Shown here: piece by piece, positions 38,536-46,496 of the stretch
Layout: every line of letters starts with the position of its first letter
Position numbering within the stretch: the stretch's first letter is position 1
From: Anaerofilum faecale
GTDB lineage: Bacteria > Bacillota > Clostridia > Oscillospirales > Ruminococcaceae
Assembly (NCBI GenBank): GCA_019114265.1
Contig: DXFV01000008.1
Location: forward strand, 62,001-126,000
Length of the DNA stretch: 64,000 nucleotides
Direction of reading: 5' to 3'
The notes under the pieces: model-generated
Databases searched by the model: none
The model's input: the letters and a program-made list of their open reading frames with translations, nothing else
What the model was told of the DNA's origin: nothing
Program-made: the position numbers and the translations under genes

Positions 38536-39921
38536 ATGGGCCTGATCAAAGCTGCGCTGGGGTCTGTGAGCGGGGTGCTCGCCGACCAGTGGAAGGAATA
38601 TTTTTTCTGCGATTCTCTGCCGGAGAATGTTCTGGCTGTCCGGGGCCGGAAGCGCACCTCGGGGCGTTCCAGCAACAAAAAGGGCAGCGACAACATCATC
38701 ACGAACGGCTCGGTCATTGCGGTGGCCGACGGGCAGTGCATGATGATCGTGGACCAGGGCAAGGTGGTGGAGGTGTGCGCCGAACCGGGCGAGTTCACCT
38801 ACGACGCCTCGTTGGAGCCCAGCATTTTTGCCGGTAACCTCGACGACAGCATCATCGAGACCTTCAAGGCCGTCGGCCGGCGCATCACCTTCGGCGGCGA
38901 TACTGCGCGGGACCAGCGCGTCTACTACTTCAACACAAAGGAAATGCTCGGCAACAAATACGGCACGGCCAATCCGGTCCCGTTCCGTGTGGTGGACCAA
39001 CGCGCCGGCATCGACATCGACATCTCCATCCGCTGCTTCGGCGAATACAGCTACCGCATCTGCAACCCGCTGCTGTTCTACACCAATGTGTGCGGCAACG
39101 TGGAGCAGGCATACACCCGTTCCCAGCTGGACAGCCAGCTCAAAACCGAGCTGCTCACCGCGCTGCAGCCGGCATTTGCCCGCATCAGCGCAATGGGCGT
39201 GCGCTATTCGGCGCTGCCCGGCCACACCGCCGAGATGGCCCGGGCGCTGAACCAGGAGCTTTCGTCTCAGTGGAAGGAAAAGCGCGGCATCGAGATCGTT
39301 TCGGTGGGCGTCTCCTCGGTCACAGCCGACGAGGAGGACGAGAAGATGATCCGGGAGCTGCAGGTGAACGCGGCCTTCACCGACCCCTCCCGTGCGGCGG
39401 CCAATCTGGCGCGCGCACAGGCCGACGCGCTGCGCACGGCGGCCGGCAATCAGGCCACCGGCCCGGCGCTGGCTTTCATGAACATGAACATGGCGGCGCA
39501 GGCGGGCGGATTCAACGCCCAAAACCTCTACCAGATGGGCCAGCAGCAGGCTGCCGCCGCAGCACAGAGCTGGACCTGCAGCTGTGGCCAGACCGGCAAC
39601 ACCGGCAACTTCTGTTCCGCCTGCGGCAGCCCCAAGCCGGTTCCTGCCGAAAGCTGGAAATGCAGCTGCGGCGCCGTCGCCACAGGCAACTTCTGCCCCG
39701 AATGCGGCCAGCCCCGTCCCGCGGCCCCGCAGGGCTGGACCTGTTCCTGCGGCGCGGTGAACAAGGGCAAATTCTGCTCCGAGTGCGGCAGCAAAAAGCC
39801 GGCCGGTGCGCCGCTCTACCGGTGTGATAAATGCGGATGGGAGCCGGAAGACCCCCAGCATCCGCCCAAATTCTGCCCCGAGTGCGGCGATCCCTTCACC
39901 GATACGGACATGAAAAACTGA
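38536..39921 (+). CDS. SPFH-domain protein with four C-terminal zinc ribbons (YdjI-like)
   Basis: A 461-residue protein. Residues 1-290 form the SPFH/'virion core' domain seen in Bacillus YdjI (VLAVRGRKRTSGRSSNKKG, then GEFTYDASLEPSIFAG and YYFNTKEMLGNKYGTANPVPF). A helical Ala/Gln-rich linker (about 290-345) follows. Then come four tandem zinc-ribbon units at 346-453: WTCSCGQ...FCSACG, WKCSCGA...FCPECG, WTCSCGA...FCSECG and YRCDKCG...FCPECG. No transmembrane helix is evident, so membrane contact is likely via SPFH assembly or partners. In Bacillus YdjI acts with YdjG and YdjH in recruiting PspA to stressed membranes; homologues of both follow here, but no PspA gene. AGGAGG-like GGGAGGAAAGAGG precedes the ATG. 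Confidence 0.85.
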   Translation: MGLIKAALGSVSGVLADQWKEYFFCDSLPENVLAVRGRKRTSGRSSNKKGSDNIITNGSVIAVADGQCMMIVDQGKVVEVCAEPGEFTYDASLEPSIFAGNLDDSIIETFKAVGRRITFGGDTARDQRVYYFNTKEMLGNKYGTANPVPFRVVDQRAGIDIDISIRCFGEYSYRICNPLLFYTNVCGNVEQAYTRSQLDSQLKTELLTALQPAFARISAMGVRYSALPGHTAEMARALNQELSSQWKEKRGIEIVSVGVSSVTADEEDEKMIRELQVNAAFTDPSRAAANLARAQADALRTAAGNQATGPALAFMNMNMAAQAGGFNAQNLYQMGQQQAAAAAQSWTCSCGQTGNTGNFCSACGSPKPVPAESWKCSCGAVATGNFCPECGQPRPAAPQGWTCSCGAVNKGKFCSECGSKKPAGAPLYRCDKCGWEPEDPQHPPKFCPECGDPFTDTDMKN

Positions 39922-39953
39922 CCCGTGCCGCATGCATCGGAAGGAGAGAGACA

Positions 39954-41039
39954 ATGCCCACACAAGTGACGAACTATCAGTGCCCGGCCTGTACCGCCCC
40001 GCTGAAATTTGTGGCCTCCAGCGGAAAGCTGGAATGTGAATACTGCGGTTCCTCCTATGACGTGGCCGAGATCGAGGCGCTGTATGCCGAAAAGGAAGAG
40101 AAGGCCGTCGAGGCATTCCAGAATGAACAGCAGGCCAACCCCGCGCAGGAAGCCGCACAGGCGGACCTCCGGGTCTACACCTGCCCCTCCTGTTCGGCGC
40201 AGCTGGTCTGCGACCAGACCACCGCCGCCACCAGCTGCCCCTATTGCGGCAATCCGTCGGTGGTGCCCGGCCAGCTGACCGGCGTGTTCGAGCCGAATTA
40301 TGTGATCCCCTTCCGATTGGACAAACAGGAGGCGGAAAATGCGCTCAGGCGGCATTACAAAAACAAAATCCTGCTGCCCAAAGAATTCCGAAGCGACAGC
40401 CATATCCAGGAGATCCGCGGCGTGTACGTTCCTTTCTGGCTGATGGATATGCACGCGGACGTGGACCAGACCTTCCACGCCACCCGCAGCAGTGTGCATC
40501 GCCGGGGCGATTATGAGATCATCACAACACGGCACTACAATGTGCGGCGCGCTGGAACGCTGGAATTCGAGCGGGTGCCGGCCGATGCGTCCTCCAAGAT
40601 GCCGGACGATTACATGGATTCTCTGGAGCCGTTCAACTACAGCGAGATGAAGCCCTTTTCCACCGCCTACCTTCCGGGCTTTCTGGCCGACAAATACGAC
40701 ATCAGCGCGGAAGATTGCACGGGACGGATCGAGACGCGCTGCCGCAATTCTGCACGGGAGTTTATCCGCGGAACCGTCACCGGCTACGACAGCTGTACGC
40801 TGACCGATGAGAAGATCAACCTCGAACGCACCAAGATGCGGCAGGCGCTGCTGCCGGTGTGGCTGCTCAGCACCCGGTGGAAGGGCAACAACTACCTGTT
40901 TGCCATGAACGGCCAGACAGGAAAGATGGTTGGCGACCTTCCCATCAGCTGGAAGCGCTTCTGGGCAATATTTTTCGCTACGATGGCGCCGCTGTCGGCT
41001 CTGGCGCTGGTGTTTTGCATGCTGTATGGGGGAAGGTAA
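39954..41039 (+). CDS. Zinc-ribbon membrane protein (YdjG-like)
   Basis: A 361-residue protein with two N-terminal zinc ribbons: CPACTAPL...CEYCGSSYD (about 9-37) and CPSCSAQL...CPYCGNPS (about 77-102), which resemble TFIIB-type ribbons. A central domain beginning YVIPFRLDKQEAENALRRHYK with GVYVPFWLMDMHADV and LPVWLLSTRWKGNNYLFAMNGQTGKMVG follows. It ends in a transmembrane helix (about 340-358). This is the arrangement of YdjG-type proteins often misnamed 'replication restart PriA-like' or TFIIB zinc-binding proteins. It follows the SPFH gene by 32 nt with AAGGAGAG before the ATG. Confidence 0.8.
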   Translation: MPTQVTNYQCPACTAPLKFVASSGKLECEYCGSSYDVAEIEALYAEKEEKAVEAFQNEQQANPAQEAAQADLRVYTCPSCSAQLVCDQTTAATSCPYCGNPSVVPGQLTGVFEPNYVIPFRLDKQEAENALRRHYKNKILLPKEFRSDSHIQEIRGVYVPFWLMDMHADVDQTFHATRSSVHRRGDYEIITTRHYNVRRAGTLEFERVPADASSKMPDDYMDSLEPFNYSEMKPFSTAYLPGFLADKYDISAEDCTGRIETRCRNSAREFIRGTVTGYDSCTLTDEKINLERTKMRQALLPVWLLSTRWKGNNYLFAMNGQTGKMVGDLPISWKRFWAIFFATMAPLSALALVFCMLYGGR

Positions 41040-41044
41040 AGCAA

Positions 41045-41809
41045 ATGAAACGAAAGTTTTTTGCACTGCTGGCGGCGCTGTTTCTGGTGCTGCTGGCGGT
41101 TCCGGCAGCGGCAGACGCATCCGGGAGCTATGTGTTCGACGAGGCGCAGCTGCTGGACGAACAGCAGGAGCAGCAGTTGAACGATCTGGCCGCCAAGTAT
41201 ACCAAAAAGTACGACTGCGGGCTGTATATCGCCACGGTTGACAACTACCGCGATTCCGGCAGCGATGTGCAGGATGCTGCCAAGAAGATCTATCAGGAGA
41301 AAAATATGGGCGTGGGTGCGCAGCACGATGGCATACTGCTGCTGCTCAGTATGTCGGAGCGCGACTACGCTCTGATCTGTCACGGGAATTTGGCCAACCG
41401 GATCTTTGACCAGACGGCCCGGGAGGACATCGCCGACAGCTTCCTGTCCTATTTCAGCAAGAACGATTGGAACAACGGATTCCAGGCCTATCTGGAAAAC
41501 AGCGGCAAGGCTCTTTCCGGCGATCACTTCAAACAGGGGATGCTCGGCATTGTTGTGGTGCTGGTCGGCCCGGCTGCCGTTGCTCTCATCGTGGTCATGA
41601 CTCTGAAGTCGAAGATGAAATCGGTGAAAATCGGTGCACAGGCCAGAATGTATTTGCTGCAGGGAAGTGAAAAATGGCGGGTGCGCGACGATATCTACAC
41701 ACACACCACCGAGTCCCGCCGCCGGATCGAACAGCCGCGCAGCCAGTCTGGCGGGCACAGCTCCTCCTCTGGCAGCGGCGGATTCTCCGGCACCAGCGGC
41801 AAGTTCTGA
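41045..41809 (+). CDS. TPM-domain protein (YdjH/YgcG-like)
   Basis: A 254-residue protein with a signal peptide (about 1-25) and an extracytoplasmic TPM domain (about 28-150): YVFDEAQLLDEQQEQQLNDLAAKYTKKYDCGLYIATVDN and GILLLLSMSERDYALICHG are its core elements. One transmembrane helix lies at about 167-190, and the cytoplasmic tail ends in the Ser/Gly-rich SGGHSSSSGSGGFSGTSGKF typical of YgcG/YdjH relatives. TPM domains occur in photosystem-assembly phosphatases, but the bacterial role is unclear. It begins 5 nt after the zinc-ribbon gene, forming a tight three-gene operon ending at the terminator at 41903. Confidence 0.86.
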   Translation: MKRKFFALLAALFLVLLAVPAAADASGSYVFDEAQLLDEQQEQQLNDLAAKYTKKYDCGLYIATVDNYRDSGSDVQDAAKKIYQEKNMGVGAQHDGILLLLSMSERDYALICHGNLANRIFDQTAREDIADSFLSYFSKNDWNNGFQAYLENSGKALSGDHFKQGMLGIVVVLVGPAAVALIVVMTLKSKMKSVKIGAQARMYLLQGSEKWRVRDDIYTHTTESRRRIEQPRSQSGGHSSSSGSGGFSGTSGKF

Positions 41810-41902
41810 ACCTCCGCCGCCTTGGCCCGCGCGGCATCCTCCGTCGCTGGCCGGCTTTTGCCCCCGGCAGGAGAAGGCTTCCGGCCGGATTCAGCACCCT
41901 TT

Positions 41903-41933
41903 GCCCCCGATCGTACAGATCGGGGGCTTTTTT
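41903..41933 (+). terminator. Terminator of the SPFH/zinc-ribbon/TPM operon
   Basis: GCCCCCGAT..ATCGGGGGC stem with short loop, followed by TTTTTT. Confidence 0.92.
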
Positions 41934-41963
41934 ATGGCAGAACGGCCTTTGCAGAAACAACAG

Positions 41964-42000
41964 CGGCAGCCGCCTGCACTGTGTGCACAGACGGCTGCCG
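41964..42000 (-). terminator. Possible terminator of spo0A
   Basis: CGGCAGCCG / CGGCTGCCG nine-base arms about 60 nt beyond the spo0A stop; the following sequence is only moderately T-rich (CTGTTGTTTCTG). A short direct repeat of GTGGATGTGTGGGG lies between it and the stop (about 42030-42058). Confidence 0.4.
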
Positions 42001-42060
42001 GGCTGGTGGGGAAGAGAAGGGGCGTGTGTGGAGTGGATGTGTGGGGTGGATGTGTGGGGT

Positions 42061-42807
42061 TCAGGCGGTGCGATGGCTCTTTTTCTCCAAACGCATCTTG
42101 TCTGCAATCATGGCAATGAATTCGGAATTGGTGGGCTTGCCGCGCAGGTTGTGGATGGTGTATCCAAAATAGCTGTTCAGCGTGTCCACATCGCCGCGGT
42201 CCCACGCCACTTCGATGGCGTGCCGGATCGCGCGCTCCACGCGGGAAGGCGTGGTGGAATTGGTCTTTGCGATCTGCGGATACAGCCGCTTGGTCACGGC
42301 GTTGATATATTCCGGGTCGCTCATCGTCAGCAGGATGGCATCCCGCAGGAACTGGTATCCCTTGATGTGCGCCGGCACGCCGATCTGATGCAGGATCTCG
42401 GTGGCGTTGATCTCGTCGTTGGCGGCGTCGTTGCAGGGAACGGCCGAGGAGAGGCGCGCCACCCGTTCGGCCAGCACCTCGGGGTCGAAGGGCTTGACAA
42501 AGTAAAAGACGAAACCGGCTTCCATCAGCTGCTGGGCCAGCGCCTCGTTCTGGAATCCGCCCATCGCCAGGAAGGTGGTGCGGGAGCCGCCGGCGGCTTC
42601 ATAGCGCTCCTTCACCGCCAGAGCGTCCAGCCCCGGCAGAAAGGCATCCAGCAGCACGGCTGTGGGATGCATCTGCTGCAGCTGTGCCAGTACGGCCTCG
42701 CCGTCCTTCTGGCATACCGTGGTGTGCACCCCGCGGCGGCTAAGGGCCTGCACGCACTGGGCGGTCAGATCGGACTGCAAGTCGGTCATAACAAATTCGA
42801 TTTCCAT
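42061..42807 (-). CDS. spo0A: Sporulation master regulator Spo0A
   Basis: A 248-residue response regulator. The C-terminal DNA-binding domain is unmistakable: SRVERAIRHAIEVAWDRGD, then TLNSYFGYTIHNLRGKPTNSEFIAMIADKMRL, which reads 0A boxes. The receiver (1-120) is divergent: the phospho-acceptor D54 (LLDAFLPGLD) and K105 (FVKPFD) are kept, but the acidic pair is T8-D9 rather than DD and the switch Thr is A81 (FLAMGGFQ). Phosphorelay control may therefore be altered. The start at 42807 has AGGAGG 10 nt upstream. It is preceded by spoIVB on the same strand, the conserved order, and has its own promoter. Confidence 0.95.
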   Translation of the reverse strand: MEIEFVMTDLQSDLTAQCVQALSRRGVHTTVCQKDGEAVLAQLQQMHPTAVLLDAFLPGLDALAVKERYEAAGGSRTTFLAMGGFQNEALAQQLMEAGFVFYFVKPFDPEVLAERVARLSSAVPCNDAANDEINATEILHQIGVPAHIKGYQFLRDAILLTMSDPEYINAVTKRLYPQIAKTNSTTPSRVERAIRHAIEVAWDRGDVDTLNSYFGYTIHNLRGKPTNSEFIAMIADKMRLEKKSHRTA

Positions 42808-42848
42808 GATTCTTTTTCCTCCTGTTGCGTTTTCCCTTAACAATGCCA

Positions 42849-42877
42849 ATTTTACCATATATTTCCAGATATTGCAA
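42849..42877 (-). promoter_or_regulatory. Sigma-A promoter of spo0A
   Basis: Minus strand: TTGCAA (42877-42872), 17-nt spacer, TAAAAT (42854-42849), about 42 nt before the start. The same hexamers and spacing occur at the hup promoter (59720). No 0A box was recognised. Confidence 0.65.
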
Positions 42878-42928
42878 CAAGGTTGGAAAAATTTCCCATC
42901 TTTTGGAAATATCGCCGCATACTTATCG

Positions 42929-44143
42929 TCAAGCCGCTTGATTTTCTGTATCCTTTTCTAAGATTTCCGCGGTTTCCAGCATGTTTTCCGCGAAGATGGC
43001 GTATCCGCAGGTGGGGTCGTTCACCAGAACGTGGGTCACGGCGCCCACCAGATGGCCGTTCTGGATCAGCGGGCTGCCGCTCATTCCTTGCACGATGCCG
43101 CCGGTCTTTTCCAAAAGGGCCGGGTCGGTCACTTCGATCAGCATATCGCGGTTGGGCTGGTCGCTGGTGAGATTGGCCAGCCGGATGCGCACGGTGTAGG
43201 CGTGGGGGCCGGTGTCGTCGATGCTGGTGTAGATCACCGCCTCGCCGCGCTCCACCTCCTGCCGGTGGGCCACCGGCAGCCACAGCCCTTCCTGCTGCTC
43301 TGTCATGCGCCCGTAGACGCCGGACGCACCGTTGATGAGGATATTGCCGGTTGTGTTGCCGGAGAACCTTCCCTGCAATTCGCCGGGGCTTCCGCTCTGG
43401 CCGATCTTCACGCCGGTGATCTCCACCGGTACGATCTCGCCGGAAAGCAGCTGGATGGTCTGGCCGGTGTCGGCGTCGCTGATGGGGTGCCCCAGTCCGC
43501 CGTAGATGCCGTTCTTCTTTATAAACGTAAGGGTGCCGATGCCGGCGGAGGAATCCCGCACCCACACGCCGGCCTTATAGCTGCCGTCCTGTGCCCTCAC
43601 CGGCGTCAGGGTGGTGGTGCAGCGGCGTCCTTCCCGGGTATAGACCACCTCCACGGGATTTCCCTGCGCGGCCTGCATCGCCTTTTGGACATCGTCGTTG
43701 CCGGTGGTCTGGATGCCTCCCACGCTCACCAGGATGTCGCCCATCCGCAGGCCGGCGTCCTTGCCGGGGCTGCGCCAGCCTTCGGTGCCGAACACATCCG
43801 AAAATCCCACCACCATCGCGCCGTCTGCAAACATTTTGATGCCAAAGGGCGTTCCGCACACGGTCACATACTCTTTTTCGCGGATTTGAATATGGATTCG
43901 TTTCAAGGGCAGCAGCCCAAAAAGCCCCACCATTTGGCTCTGCGCAGAGCTGCCGCCCGCCACGGCGGTGGTCTGTGTGCGGGACATCGGCTGCAAAAAC
44001 GGCATGCCGGAGATGGTCAGCGACTGTCCGGGGGAAAGATACAAGGTGTCTGGCACTTTACTGTACAGCACGGCGGCAAACGCCACGGCAGCGCCTGTCA
44101 GAGCCGCGCCTATGCGAAGCAGGATACGTCTCTTGAACTGCAT
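42929..44143 (-). CDS. spoIVB: SpoIVB serine peptidase
   Basis: A 404-residue protein with an N-terminal membrane anchor (about 6-28), a PDZ domain (about 110-190, with GKDAGLRMGDILVSVGGI) and a C-terminal S55 peptidase domain. The catalytic serine is S355 in QGMSGSPLIQNGHLVGAVTHVLVNDP, and the histidine lies in YGGLGHPISD. SpoIVB is secreted from the forespore and starts the cascade that activates sigma-K through SpoIVFA/BofA. The start at 44143 follows GGAGGG. A sigma-G-type promoter lies 31 nt upstream, as expected for the family. Confidence 0.94.
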   Translation of the reverse strand: MQFKRRILLRIGAALTGAAVAFAAVLYSKVPDTLYLSPGQSLTISGMPFLQPMSRTQTTAVAGGSSAQSQMVGLFGLLPLKRIHIQIREKEYVTVCGTPFGIKMFADGAMVVGFSDVFGTEGWRSPGKDAGLRMGDILVSVGGIQTTGNDDVQKAMQAAQGNPVEVVYTREGRRCTTTLTPVRAQDGSYKAGVWVRDSSAGIGTLTFIKKNGIYGGLGHPISDADTGQTIQLLSGEIVPVEITGVKIGQSGSPGELQGRFSGNTTGNILINGASGVYGRMTEQQEGLWLPVAHRQEVERGEAVIYTSIDDTGPHAYTVRIRLANLTSDQPNRDMLIEVTDPALLEKTGGIVQGMSGSPLIQNGHLVGAVTHVLVNDPTCGYAIFAENMLETAEILEKDTENQAA

Positions 44144-44173
44144 CCAGGCATCCCTCCTACACAATTTGACAAT

Positions 44174-44202
44174 TAGTATCCCATCTGTTTTCCAGTTTAT
44201 TC
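44174..44202 (-). promoter_or_regulatory. Sigma-F/sigma-G type promoter of spoIVB
   Basis: Minus strand: GAATA (44202-44198), 17-nt spacer, GATACTA (44180-44174); consensus GnATR-N17/18-CATnnTA. spoIVB is a sigma-G gene in Bacillus. Confidence 0.58.
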
Positions 44203-44273
44203 GCAGACGTGCCGTGTGTGCGGCGGATTTTGGAAGTATTTTTTGCACAATTGTGGATTTTGCGGCCGGCATG

Positions 44274-44302
44274 TTGCATATGGCCGCCATATATTGTATA
44301 CT
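44274..44302 (+). promoter_or_regulatory. Sigma-A promoter of the nitrite/sulfite reductase gene
   Basis: TTGCAT (44274-44279), 17-nt spacer, TATACT (44297-44302). A palindrome CACAATTGTG lies upstream at about 44246-44255 and might bind a regulator. Confidence 0.68.
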
Positions 44303-44355
44303 GGACACTCATTCTCCATTTTGGAATTGTTTGAGAAGGATAAGGAGAGTTTTAC

Positions 44356-45891
44356 GTGGATCAGACACTGTATCAGGAATTGAAAGCGGACATCCGCCTG
44401 TTTGAAGAAAAGCTGCGCGCGTTTGAAGCGGGCGAGATCGACAAAAAGACCTACAAAGGATTTTCCGGCGGCTTCGGCAGCTATGCCCAGCGCAACGGCG
44501 GCAATATGCTGCGCCTGCGCATGGCGGGCGGCGCGATGGACAAGGAAAAGCTGGCCTTCCTGGCAGACTGCGTGGACCGCTGGTCGGTGCGGCGTCTGAA
44601 GCTCACCACCTGCCAGACCGTGCAGCTGCACGATCTGTCGGCCGACGCCACCGTCGCCATCATGACCGAGGCGATGGACCACGGCATCATCACCCGCGGC
44701 GGAGGAGGAGATTTCCCGCGCAATGTGATGGTCAGCCCGCTGTCCGGCGTGGAGCAGGGCGAATATTTCGATGTGCGCCCCTGGGCCGATGCGATGGCGG
44801 AGTACCTGCTGGGCCGTGTGCGCGAGCTCCGCATGCCCCGCAAGCTGAAGGTCGCCTTCTCCAACAGCCCGGCCAACGCCACCCATGCCACCTTCCGCGA
44901 CCTGGGCTTTGTGGCGCGGGAGGACGGCGGATTTGCGGTCTACTGCGCGGGCGGCCTGGGCCCCAATCCCAAGCTGGGCGTGTGCGTGCAGGAGCGCATC
45001 GAACCCAAAGACGTGCTGCACTGCGCCGACGCGATGATCCGTGTTTTCACTGCCCACGGCAACTACGAAAACCGCGCCCGTGCGCGCACCCGCTACCTGC
45101 AGGATACGCTGGGCGCCGAGGGTCTGCGCCAGGCGTTTGCCGAGGCGCTGGCCGAGTCGAAGGCACAGCGCGCCCTCTCGGTATTCCCCGCGCCGCAGCC
45201 GGTGGACAAGCCCGCCGACGGCGCCATCGAGGCCGGGCGCGTGATCCCGCAGAAGCAGCCGGGACTGTACGCGGTCAGCTACCATCCGCTGGGCGGCAAC
45301 CTTGCGCCCGAAAAGCCGGCCGAACTGCTGCGGGTCATCCGCGATCTGCCGGATGTGTCGGTCCGCATCGGCGCCGACGGCACCCTGTATGTCATCAACC
45401 TCACCGCCAGGGAGGTCCCCGCGGTGCTGCAGGTCACCGACGACGGCGCGAACACCCTGTTTGAAACCAGCGTGTGCTGCATCGGCGCGTCCATCTGCCA
45501 GCAGGGCGCGCGCGATTCCCAGCAGCTGTTGGCCGCGATGCTGGATGCCGCCCGCCGCGATAATTTTGCCGACGGCGTTCTGCCCCGCGCCCACATTTCG
45601 GGCTGCCCGTCCAGCTGCGGTACCCATCAGGTGGGGACGCTCGGCTTCGTGGGCGGCGTGAAAACCATCGACAAGGTGCCGCATCCCGCCTTCACCCTGA
45701 TGGTGGGCGGCATCGACGCCGAGGGCAGCGAGCAGTTCGGGCGTCTGGCCGGCGTGCTGCTGCAGGAGGACATCCCGCAGTTCATCGTGGAGCTGGGCCG
45801 CACGGTGCAGGCCGCAAACTCCACCTTCGACGAGTGGTATCCCGCGCATACGGATGTATTCAACGCCCTGGTGCAGAAATTCGTCCGCTGA
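44356..45891 (+). CDS. Sirohaem nitrite/sulfite reductase family protein
   Basis: A 511-residue enzyme of the ferredoxin-dependent nitrite/sulfite reductase family. The sirohaem-[4Fe-4S] ligands are CIGASIC (C375, C381) and CPSSC (C417, C421). Two ferredoxin-like half domains and two catalytic repeats can be traced: RLKLTTCQTVQLHDLSAD and GGGGDFPRNVMVSPLSGVEQGE belong to the first. It carries out six-electron reduction of sulfite to sulfide or nitrite to ammonia using ferredoxin. Which substrate cannot be told. No uptake, sirohaem-synthesis or reductase-partner genes are near. GTG start at 44356 with AAGGAGAG 6-7 nt upstream. Confidence 0.9.
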   Translation: MDQTLYQELKADIRLFEEKLRAFEAGEIDKKTYKGFSGGFGSYAQRNGGNMLRLRMAGGAMDKEKLAFLADCVDRWSVRRLKLTTCQTVQLHDLSADATVAIMTEAMDHGIITRGGGGDFPRNVMVSPLSGVEQGEYFDVRPWADAMAEYLLGRVRELRMPRKLKVAFSNSPANATHATFRDLGFVAREDGGFAVYCAGGLGPNPKLGVCVQERIEPKDVLHCADAMIRVFTAHGNYENRARARTRYLQDTLGAEGLRQAFAEALAESKAQRALSVFPAPQPVDKPADGAIEAGRVIPQKQPGLYAVSYHPLGGNLAPEKPAELLRVIRDLPDVSVRIGADGTLYVINLTAREVPAVLQVTDDGANTLFETSVCCIGASICQQGARDSQQLLAAMLDAARRDNFADGVLPRAHISGCPSSCGTHQVGTLGFVGGVKTIDKVPHPAFTLMVGGIDAEGSEQFGRLAGVLLQEDIPQFIVELGRTVQAANSTFDEWYPAHTDVFNALVQKFVR

Positions 45892-45904
45892 ATCCCGTTC
45901 CTGT

Positions 45905-45953
45905 TCCCGCGCTGCGGAGCCTTTCCGGAGGCTGCCGCGGCGCGGGATTTTTT
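45905..45953 (+). terminator. Terminator of the nitrite/sulfite reductase gene
   Basis: CCCGCGCTGCGGAGCC..GGCTGCCGCGGCGCGGG stem followed by ATTTTTT. Confidence 0.85.
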
Positions 45954-46022
45954 GAAACGGCGGCAAAAGGGTTACAATCGGTTTACATATTTGTATTCTT
46001 TCCAAATATCTCGACACAGATA

Positions 46023-46051
46023 GTGCAATTTGTGCGCGTATTTTGTATAAT
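46023..46051 (+). promoter_or_regulatory. Promoter with GATAGTGCAATT at the -35 position
   Basis: Consensus TATAAT (46046-46051) preceded at 17 nt by GTGCAA within GATAGTGCAATT. The same 12 bases with the same spacing are found at 62280-62311 upstream of hpf, so this may be a common promoter subclass or activator site. Confidence 0.55.
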
Positions 46052-46090
46052 AAAAGAATACCGGGATCGTGTGTGAGGGGAGGACGGCAG

Positions 46091-46459
46091 ATGGACGCTG
46101 AAAAATTCTGGCAGGCGGTCGTGCGGCAGGACGCCCGGCAGCTGAAGGAATACTTTGCCGCAGACGCGCAGATCCGCTGGCACAACACGAACGAGCTGTT
46201 CACGGCGGACGAATTCATCCGCGCCAACTGCGCCTATCCCGGCTCCTGGGGCGGGGAAGTGGAGCGCATCGAGCAGCGCGGCGATCTGACCATCACCGTG
46301 ACCCGGGTGTATGCGCAGGATGGTTCGGCCAGCTTTCACGCCGTGTCCTTCCTTCGCATCAAAGACGAGAAAATCCATTCGATCGACGAATATTGGGGAG
46401 ACGACGGCCCGGCGCCGGCCTGGAGAGCAGAGATGCAGCTGGGCCGCCCCCTCCGCTGA
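46091..46459 (+). CDS. NTF2-like (SnoaL/DUF4440-type) small protein
   Basis: A 122-residue protein with the NTF2-like fold pattern: an N-terminal helix (MDAEKFWQAVVRQDARQLKEYFAADAQIRWHNTNELFTADEFIRAN) then strand-rich sequence ending SFLRIKDEKIHSIDEYWGDD. Such proteins are small binding proteins or isomerases; no catalytic residues can be named. It lies 37 nt before the ispDF gene and is probably co-transcribed with it from the promoter at 46023. GGGGAGG precedes the ATG. Confidence 0.75.
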   Translation: MDAEKFWQAVVRQDARQLKEYFAADAQIRWHNTNELFTADEFIRANCAYPGSWGGEVERIEQRGDLTITVTRVYAQDGSASFHAVSFLRIKDEKIHSIDEYWGDDGPAPAWRAEMQLGRPLR

Positions 46460-46496
46460 TGGATCTCACACCGACTGCAGGAAAGGATGCGACAGG

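Noticed and set aside
42030..42058. Short direct repeat GTGGATGTGTGGGG downstream of spo0A
   Set aside because: Only two imperfect copies in an intergenic tail; no spacing or length that would suggest CRISPR or an iteron array.
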